From assembly GCA_963170055.1 (NCBI GenBank), contig CAUJGJ010000293.1, forward strand, positions 1 through 64,000: DNA of 64,000 bases. Direction: 5' to 3'. The notes beneath the pieces are model-generated. The model did not search any database. It was not told the origin of the DNA and saw only the letters and a list, made by a program, of their open reading frames with translations. Each line of letters starts with the position of its first letter. The stretch's first letter is position 1. The position numbers and the translations under genes are program-made. Below, piece after piece: positions 52,347-62,170 of the stretch. The DNA is from Halisarca cf. caerulea (taxonomy: Eukaryota > Porifera > Demospongiae > Chondrillida > Halisarcidae).

Positions 52347-53131
52347 CACCACTCACATTCCCAGTGGACACACATGAAGTTTCTTAACTACTGTGGGCGT
52401 ATTTGTGTAATGTTGGATATGCTGGTGCTAATACCAATATTTGGCACTAGCACCACGCACATTCCCAGTGGACACACATGACCTTTCTGAAGTGCTGTGG
52501 GCGTATTTGTGTAGTGTTGGATATGCTGGTGCTAATACCAATATTTGGCACTAGCACCACGCACATTCCCAGTGGACACACATGACCTTTCTGAAGTGCT
52601 GTGGGCGTATTTGTGTAGTGTTGGATATGCTGGTGCTAATACCAATATTTGGCACTAGCACCACGCACATTCCCAGTGGACACACATGACCTTTCTGAAG
52701 TCCTGTGGGCGTATTTGTGTAGTGTTGGATATGCTGGTGCTAATACCAATATTTGGCACTAGCACCACGCACATTCCCAGTGGACACACATGACCTTTCT
52801 GAAGTGCTGTGGGCGTATTTGTGTAGTGTTGGATATGCTGGTGCTAATACCAATATTTGGCACTAGCACCACGCACATTCCCAGTGGACACACATGACCT
52901 TTCTGAAGTGCTGTGGGCGTATTTGTGTAGTGTTGGATATGCTGGTGCTAATACCAATACTTGGCACTAGCACTACGCACATTCCCAGTGGACACACATG
53001 ACCTTTCTGAAGTGCTGTGGGCGTATTTGTGTAGTGTTGGATATGCTGGTGCTAATACCTATATTTGGCACTAGCACCACGCACATTCCCAGTAGACACA
53101 CATGACCTCTCTGAAGTGCTGTGGATGTATT

Positions 53132-53386
53132 TGTGTATTATTGGAATTGGTGGTGCTAATACCAAAATTTGGCAATAGCACCACGCACATTCCCAGTGGA
53201 CACACATGAAGTTTCTTAACTGCTGTGGGCGTATTTGTGTAATGTTGGATATGCTGGTGCTAATACCAATATTTGGCACTAGCACCACGCACATTCCCAG
53301 TTGATGCACATGACGTTTCTGTATTGCTGAGGATGAATTTGTGTATTATTGGAATTGGTGGTTCTAAGACCAAAATTTGGCAATAG
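53132..53386 (+). repeat. D+C cassette 6
   Basis: D at 53132-53178, preceded by GACCTCTCTG and GTGGATGTATTTG, and C at 53301-53386 with GAGGATGAATTTG and the older TCTAAGACC form. It is followed by CCCAAAGGAC. Confidence 0.88.
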
Positions 53387-54069
53387 CACCACGCACATTC
53401 CCAAAGGACACACATGAAGTTTCTTAACTACTGTGGGCGTATTTGTGTAATGTTGGATATGCTGGTGCTAATACCAATATTTGGCACTAGCACCACGCAC
53501 ATTCCCAGTGGACACACATGACCTTTCTGAAGTGCTGTGGGCGTATTTGTGTAGTGTTGGATATGCTGGTGCTAATACCAATATTTGGCACTAGCACCAC
53601 GCACATTCCCAGTAGACACACATGACCTTTCTGAAGTGCTGTGGGCGTATTTGTGTAGTGTTGGATATGCTGGTGCTAATACCAATATTTGGCACTAGCA
53701 CCACGCACAGTCCCAGTGGACACATATGAAGTTTCTGAAGTGCTGTGGGCGTATTTGTGTAGTGTTGGATATGCTGGTGCTAATACCAATATTTGGCACT
53801 AGCACAACGCACATTCCCAGTGGACACACATGACCTTTCTGAAGTGCTGTGGGCGTATTTGTGTAGTGTTGGATATGCTGGTGCTAATACCAATATTTGG
53901 CACTAGTACCACGCACATTCCCAGTGGACACACATGACCTTTCTGAAGTGCTGTGGGCGTATTTGTGTAGTGTTGGATATGCTGGTGCTAATACCAATAT
54001 TTGGCACTAGCACCACGCACATTCCCAGTGGACACACATGGAGTTTCTGAAGTGCTGTGGGCGTATTTG

Positions 54070-56565
54070 TGTAGTGTTGGATATGCTGGTGCTAATACCA
54101 ATATTTGGCACTAGCACCACGCACATTTCCATTGTACACACATGAAGTTTCTGAAGTGCTGTGGGCGTATTTGTGTAGTGTTGGATATGCTGGTGCTAAT
54201 ACCAATATTTGGCACTAGCACCACGCACATTCCCAGTGGACACACATGAAGTTTCTTAACTACTGTGGGAGTATTTGTGTAATGTTGGATATGCTGGTGC
54301 TAATACCAATATTTGGCACTAGCCCCGCGCACATTCCCAGTGGACACACATGACCTTTCTGAAGTGCTGTGGGCGTATTTGTGTAGTGTTGGATATGCTG
54401 GTGCTAATACCAATATTTGGCATTAGCACCACGCACATTCCCAGTGGACACACATGACCTTTCTGAAGTACTGTGGGCGTATTTGTGTAGTGTTGGATAT
54501 GCTGGTGCTAATACCAATATTTGGCACTAGCACCACACACATTCCCTGTGGACACACATGACCTTTCTGAAGTGCTGTGGGCGTATTTGTGTAGTGTTGG
54601 ATATGCTGGTGATAATACCAATATTTGGCACTAGCACCACGCACATTCCCAGTGGACACACATGACCTATCTGAAGTACTGTGGGCGTATTTGTGTAGTG
54701 TTGGATATGCTGGTGCTAATACCAATATTTGACACTAGCACCACGCACATTCCCATTGTACACACATGAAGTTTCTGAAGTGCTGTGGGCGTATTTGTGT
54801 AGTGTTGGATATGCTGGTGCTAATACCAATATTTGGCACTAGCACCACGCACATTCCCAGTGGACACACATGAAGTTTCTTAACTACTGTGGGCGTATTT
54901 GTGTAGTGTTGGATATGCTGGTGCTAATACCAATATTTGGCACTAGCACCACGCACATTCCCATTGGACACACATGAAGTTTCTGAAGTGCTGTGGGCGT
55001 ATTTGTGTAGTGTTGGATATGCTGGTGCTAATACCAATATTTGGCACTAGCACCACGCACATTCCCAGTGGACACACATGACCTTTCTGAAGTACTGTGG
55101 GAGTATTTGTGTAGTGTTGGATATGCTGGTGCTAATACCAATATTTGGCACTTGCACCACGCACATTCCCAGTGGACACACATGACCTTTCTGAAGTGCT
55201 GTGGGCGTATTTGTGTAGTGTTGGATATGCTGGTGCTAATACCAATATTTGGCACTAGCACCACACACATTCCCTGTGGACACACATGACCTTTCTGAAG
55301 TGCTGTGGGCGTATTTGTGTAGTGTTGGATATGCTGGTGCTAATACCAATATTTGGCACTAGCACCACGCACATTTCCATTGTACACACATGAAGTTTCT
55401 GAAGTGCTGTGGGCGTATTTGTGTAGTGTTGGATATGCTGGTGCTAATACCAATATTTGGCACTAGCACCACGCACATTCCCAGTGGACACACATGAAGT
55501 TTCTTAACTACTGTGGGAGTATTTGTGTAATGTTGGATATGCTGGTGCTAATACCAATATTTGGCACTAGCCCCGCGCACATTCCCAGTGGACACACATG
55601 ACCTTTCTGAAGTGCTGTGGGCGTATTTGTGTAGTGTTGGATATGCTGGTGCTAATACCAATATTTGGCATTAGCACCACGCACATTCCCAGTGGACACA
55701 CATGACCTTTCTGAAGTACTGTGGGCGTATTTGTGTAGTGTTGGATATGCTGGTGCTAATACCAATATTTGGCACTAGCACCACACACATTCCCTGTGGA
55801 CACACATGACCTTTCTGAAGTGCTGTGGGCGTATTTGTGTAGTGTTGGATATGCTGGTGATAATACCAATATTTGGCACTAGCACCACGCACATTCCCAG
55901 TGGACACACATGACCTATCTGAAGTACTGTGGGCGTATTTGTGTAGTGTTGGATATGCTGGTGCTAATACCAATATTTGACACTAGCACCACGCACATTC
56001 CCATTGTACACACATGAAGTTTCTGAAGTGCTGTGGGCGTATTTGTGTAGTGTTGGATATGCTGGTGCTAATACCAATATTTGGCACTAGCACCACGCAC
56101 ATTCCCAGTGGACACACATGAAGTTTCTTAACTACTGTGGGCGTATTTGTGTAGTGTTGGATATGCTGGTGCTAATACCAATATTTGGCACTAGCACCAC
56201 GCACATTCCCATTGGACACACATGAAGTTTCTGAAGTGCTGTGGGCGTATTTGTGTAGTGTTGGATATGCTGGTGCTAATACCAATATTTGGCACTAGCA
56301 CCACGCACATTCCCAGTGGACACACATGACCTTTCTGAAGTACTGTGGGAGTATTTGTGTAGTGTTGGATATGCTGGTGCTAATACCAATATTTGGCACT
56401 TGCACCACGCACATTCCCAGTGGACACACATGACCTTTCTGAAGTGCTGTGGGCGTATTTGTGTAGTGTTGGATATGCTGGTGCTAATACCAATATTTGG
56501 CACTAGCACCACACACATTCCCTGTGGACACACATGACCTTTCTGAAGTGCTGTGGGCGTATTTG
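54070..56565. repeat. 12-mer HOR (1248 bp), two apparently identical tandem copies
   Basis: Copies about 54070-55317 and 55318-56565. Shared rare variants at a 1248 bp offset: ACATTTCCATTGTAC (54123/55371), GTGGGAGTATTTG in a B monomer, AGCCCCGCGC, GGCATTAGC, CATTCCCTGTGG, GGTGATAATACC, GACCTATCTGAAGTACTG, CCCATTGGAC and CACTTGCACC. I found no difference between the copies. The match stops at about 54.07 kb on the left and 56.57 kb on the right. Confidence 0.92.
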
Positions 56566-56999
56566 TGTAGTGTTGGATATGCTGGTGCTAATACCAATAT
56601 TTGGCACTAGCACCACGCACATTCCCAGTGGACACACATGACCTTTCTGAAGTACTGTGGGCGTATTTGTGTAGTGTTGGATATGCTGGTGCTAATACCA
56701 ATATTTGACACTAGCACCACGCACATTCCCATTGTACACACATGAAGTTTCTGAAGTGCTGTGGGCGTATTTGTGTAGTGTTGGATATGCTGGTGCTAAT
56801 ACCAATATTTGGCACTAGCACCACGCACATTCCCAGTGGACACACATGACCTTTCTGAAGTGCTGTGGGCGTATTTGTGTAGTGTTGGATATGCTGGTGC
56901 TAATACCAATATTTGGCACTAGCACCACGCACATTCCCAGTGGACACACATGACCTTTCTGAAGTGCTGTGGGCGTATTTGTGTAGTGTTGGATATGCT

Positions 57000-59900
57000 G
57001 GTGCTAATACCAATATTTGGCACTAGCACCACGCACAGTCCCAGTGGAAACATATGAAGTTTCTGAAGTGCTGTGGGCGTATTTGTGTAGTGTTGGATAT
57101 GCTGGTGCTAATACCAATATTTGGCACTAGCACAACGCACATTCCCAGTGGACACACATGACCTTTCTGAAGTGCTGTGGGCGTATTTGTGTAGTGTTGG
57201 ATATGCTGGTGCTAATACCAATATTTGGCACTAGCACCACGCACATTCCCAGTGGACACACATGACCTTTCTGAAGTGCTGTGGGCGTATTTGTGTAGTG
57301 TTGGATATGCTGGTGCTAATACCAATATTTGTCACTAGCACCGCGCACATTCCCATTGTGCACACATGAAGTTTCTGAAGTGCTGTGGGCGTATTTGTGT
57401 AGTGTTGGATATGCTGGTGCTAATACCAATATTTGGCACTAGCACCACGCACATTCCCAGTGGACACACATGAAGTTTCTTAACTACTGTGGGCGTATTT
57501 GTGTAATGTTGGATATGCTGGTGCTAATACCAATATTTGGCACTAGCACCGCGCACATTCCCAGTGGACACACATGACCTTTCTGAAGTGCTGTGGGCGT
57601 ATTTGTGTAGTGTTGGATATGCTGGTGCTAATACCAATATTTGGCACTAGCACCACGCACATTCCCAGTGGACACACATGAAGTTTCTGATGTGCTGTGG
57701 GCGTAATTGTGTAGTGTTGGATATGCTGGTGCTAATACCAATATTTGGCACTAGCACCACGCATATTCCCAGTGGACAAACATGACCTTTCTGAAGTGCT
57801 GTGGGCGTATTTGTGTAGTGTTGGATATGTTGGTGCTAATACCAATATTTGGCACTAGCACCACGCACAGTCCCAGTGGACACATATGAAGTTTCTGAAG
57901 TGCTGTGGGCGTATTTGTGTAGTGTTGGATATGCTGGTGCTAATACCAATATTTGGCACTAGCACAACGCACATTCCCAGTGGACACACATGACCTTTCT
58001 GAAGTGCTGTGGGCGTATTTGTGTAGTGTTGGATATGCTGGTGCTAATACCAATATTTGGCACTAGCACCACGCACATTCCCAGTGGACACACATGAACT
58101 TTCTGAAGTGCTGTGGGCGTATTTGTGTAGTGTTGGATATGCTGGTGCTAATACCAATATTTGACACTAGCACCACGCACATTCCCATTGTGCACACATG
58201 AAGTTTCTGAAGTGCTGTGGGCGTATTTGTGTAGTGTTGGATATGCTGGTGCTAATACCAATATTTGGCACTAGCACCACGCACATTCCCAGTGGACACA
58301 CATGAAGTTTCTTAACTACTGTGGGCGTATTTGTGTAATGTTGGATATGCTGGTGCTAATACCAATATTTGGCACTAGCACCGCGCACATTCCCAGTGGA
58401 CACACATGACCTTTCTGAAGTGCTGTGGGCGTATTTGTGTAGTGTTGGATATGCTGGTGCTAATACCAATATTTGGCACTAGCACCACGCACATTCCCAG
58501 TGGACACACATGACCTTTCTGAAGTGCTGTGGGCGTATTTGTGTAGTGTTGGATATGCTGGTGCTAATACCAATATTTGACACTAGCACCACGCACATTC
58601 CCATTGTGCACACATGAAGTTTCTGAAGTGCTGTGGGCGTATTTGTGTAGTGTTGGATATGCTGGTGCTAATACCAATATTTGGCACTAGCACCACGCAC
58701 ATTCCCAGTGGACACACATGAAGTTTCTTAACTACTGTGGGCGTATTTGTGTAAAGTTGGATATGCTGGTGCTAATACCAATATTTGGCACTAGCACCGC
58801 GCACATTCCCAGTGGACACACATGACCTTTCTGAAGTGCTGTGGGCGTATTTGTGTAGTGTTGGATATGCTGGTGCTAATACCAATATTTGGCACTAGCA
58901 CCACGCACATTCCCAGTGGACACACATGAAGTTTCTGATGTGCTGTGGGCGTAATTGTGTAGTGTTGGATATGCTGGTGCTAATACCAATATTTGGCACT
59001 AGCACCACGCACATTCCCAGTGGACACACATGACCTTTCTGAAGTGCTGTGGGCGTATTTGTGTAGTGTTGGATATGCTGGTGCTAATACCAATATTTGG
59101 CACCAGCACCACGCACATTCCCAGTGGACACACATGACCTTTCTGAAGTGCTGTGGGCGTATTTGTGTAGTGTTGGATATGCTGGTGCTAATACCAATAT
59201 TTGGCACTAGCACCACGCACAGTCCCAGTGGACACATATGAAGTTTCTGAAGTGCTGTGGGCGTATTTGTGTAGTGTTGGATATGCTGGTGCTAATACCA
59301 ATATTTGGCACTAGCACAACGCACATTCCCAGTGGACACACATGACCTTTCTGAAGTGCTGTGGGCGTATTTGTGTAGTGTTGGATATGCTGGTGCTAAT
59401 ACCAATATTTGGCACTAGCACCACGCACATTCCCAGTGGACACACATGACCTTTCTGAAGTGCTGTGGGCGTATTTGTGTAGTGTTGGATATGCTGGTGC
59501 TAATACCAATATTTGACACTAGCACCACGCACATTCCCATTGTGCACACATGAAGTTTCTGAAGTGCTGTGGGCGTATTTGTGTAGTGTTGGATATGCTG
59601 GTGCTAATACCAATATTTGGCACTAGCACCACGCACATTCCCAGTGGACACACATGACCTTTCTGAAGTGCTGTGGGCGTATTTGTGTAGTGTTGGATAT
59701 GCTGGTGCTAATACCAATATTTGGCACTAGCACCACGCACATTCCCATTGTACACACATGAAGTTTCTGAAGTGCTGTGGGCGTATTTGTGTAGTGTTGG
59801 ATATGCTGGTGCTAATACCAATATTTGGCACTAGCACCACGCACATTCCCAGTGGACACACATGAAGTTTCTTAACTACTGTGGGCGTATTTGTGTAATG

Positions 59901-62170
59901 TTGGATATGCTGGTGCTAATACCAATATTTGGCATTAGCACCGCGCATATTCCCAGTGGACACACATGACCTTTCTGAAGTGCTGTGGGTGTATTTGTGT
60001 AGTGTTGGATATGCTGGTGCTAATACCAATATTTGGCACTAGCACCACGCACATTCCCAGTGGACACACATGACCTTTCTGAAGTGCTGTGGGCGTATTT
60101 GTGTAGTGTTGGATATGCTGGTGCTAATACCAATATTTGGCACTAGCACCACGCACATTCCCAGTGGACACACATGACCTTTCTGAAGTGCTGTGGGCGT
60201 ATTTGTGTAGTGTTGGATATGCTGGTGCTAATACCAATATTTGGCACTAGCACCACGCACAGTCCCAGTGGAAACATATGAAGTTTCTGAAGTGCTGTGG
60301 GCGTATTTGTGTAGTGTTGGATATGCTGGTGCTAATACCAATATTTGGCACTAGCACAATGCACATTCCCAGTGGACACACATGACCTTTCTGAAGTGCT
60401 GTGGGCGTATTTGTGTAGTGTTGGATATGCTGGTACTAATACCAATATTTGGCACTAGCACCACGCACATTCCCAGTGGACACACATGACCTTTCTGAAG
60501 TGCTGTGGGCGTATTTGTGTAGTGTTGGATATGCTGGTGCTAATACCAATATTTGGCACTAGCACCACGCACATTCCCAGTGGACACACATGACCTTTCT
60601 GAAGTGCTGTGGGCGTATTTGTGTAGTGTTGGATATGCTGGTGCTAATACCAATATTTGGCACTAGCACCACGCACAGTCCCAGTGGAAACATATGAAGT
60701 TTCTGAAGTGCTGTGGGCGTATTTGTGTAGTGTTGGATATGCTGGTGCTAATACCAATATTTGGCACTAGCACAACGCACATTCCCAGTGGACACACATG
60801 ACCTTTCTGAAGTGCTGTGGGCGTATTTGTGTAGTGTTGGATATGCTGGTGCTAATACCAATATTTGGCACTAGCACCACGCACATTCCCAGTGGACACA
60901 CATGACCTTTCTGAAGTGCTGTGGGCGTATTTGTGTAGTGTTGGATATGCTGGTGCTAATACCAATATTTGACACTAGCACCACGCACATTCCCATTGTG
61001 CACACATGAAGTTTCTGAAGTTCTGTGGGCGTATTTGTGTAGTGTTGGATATGCTGGTGCTAATACCAATATTTGGCACTAGCACCACGCACATTCCCAG
61101 TGGACACACATGAAGTTTCTTAACTACTGTGGGCGTATTTGTGTAATGTTGGATATGCTGGTGCTAATACCAATATTTGGCACTAGCACCGCGCACATTC
61201 CCAGTGGACACACATGACCTTTCTGAAGTGCTGTGGGCGTATTTGTGTAGTGTTGGATATGCTGGTGCTAATACCAATATTTGGCACTAGCACCACGCAC
61301 ATTCCCAGTGGACACACATGAAGTTTCTGATGTGCTGTGGGCGTAATTGTGTAGTGTTGGATATGCTGGTGCTAATACCAATATTTGGCACTAGCACCAC
61401 GCATATTCCCAGTGGACACACATGACCTTTCTGAAGTGCTGTGGGCGTATTTGTGTAGTGTTGGATATGTTGGTGCTAATACCAATATTTGGCACTAGCA
61501 CCACGCACAGTCCCAGTGGACACATATGAAGTTTCTGAAGTGCTGTGGGCGTATTTGTGTAGTGTTGGATATGCTGGTGCTAATACCAATATTTGGCACT
61601 AACACCACGCACATTCCCAGTGGACACACATGACCTTTCTGAAGTGCTGTGGGCGTATTTGTGTAGTGTTGGATATGCTGGTGCTAATACCAATATTTGG
61701 CACTAGCACCACGCACATTCCCAGTGGACACACATGAACTTTCTGAAGTGCTGTGGGCGTATTTGTGTAGTGTTGGATATGCTGGTGCTAATACCAATAT
61801 TTGACACTAGCACCACGCACATTCCCATTGTGCACACATGAAGTTTCTGAAGTGCTGTGGGCGTATTTGTGTAGTGTTGGATATGCTGGTGCTAATATCA
61901 ATATTTGGCACTAGCACCACGCACATTCCCAGTGGACACACATGAAGTTTCTTAACTACTGTGGGCGTATTTGTGTAATGTTGGATATGCTGGTGCTAAT
62001 ACCAATATTTGGCACTAGCACCGCGCACATTCCCAGTGGACACACATGACCTTTCTGAAGTGCTGTGGGCGTATTTGTGTAGTGTTGGATATGCTGGTGC
62101 TAATACCAATATTTGGCACTAGCACCACGCATATTCCCAGTGGACACACATGACCTTTCTGAAGTGCTGT
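57000..62170. repeat. 35-mer spaced duplication (3640 bp) with inner 4-mer and 13-mer repeats
   Basis: 57.0-58.5 kb matches 60.65-62.15 kb at a 3640 bp offset: ACGCACAGTC followed by GGAAACATATG (57031/60671), GCACAACGC (about 57131/60771), CTGATGTGCTGTG with CGTAATTG (near 57688/61328), GGATATGTTGG (near 57824/61464), GAACTTTCTG (near 58096/61736) and CATTGTGCAC. Inside, the GACACT/CATTGTGC monomer repeats after 416 bp (58161/58577). The CACAGTCCC monomer recurs at 57861, 59213, 60253, 60669 and 61501. Confidence 0.82.

Larger units (their letters stand above)
48700..53600. repeat. 9/10-mer HOR carrying the D+C cassette, five units
   Basis: C modules fall at 49348, 50285, 51326, 52261 and 53301, spaced 937, 1041, 935 and 1040 bp, that is nine or ten monomers with single-base indels. 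Each unit has the D hybrid, B-like AACTGCTG, A, C, then usually B and a run of A-cc monomers. CCAATACTTGG appears as a unit-specific variant near 49835, 49939, 50876, 50980 and 52956. The fourth unit is embedded in a segment shared with 37.42-38.6 kb. Confidence 0.87.
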
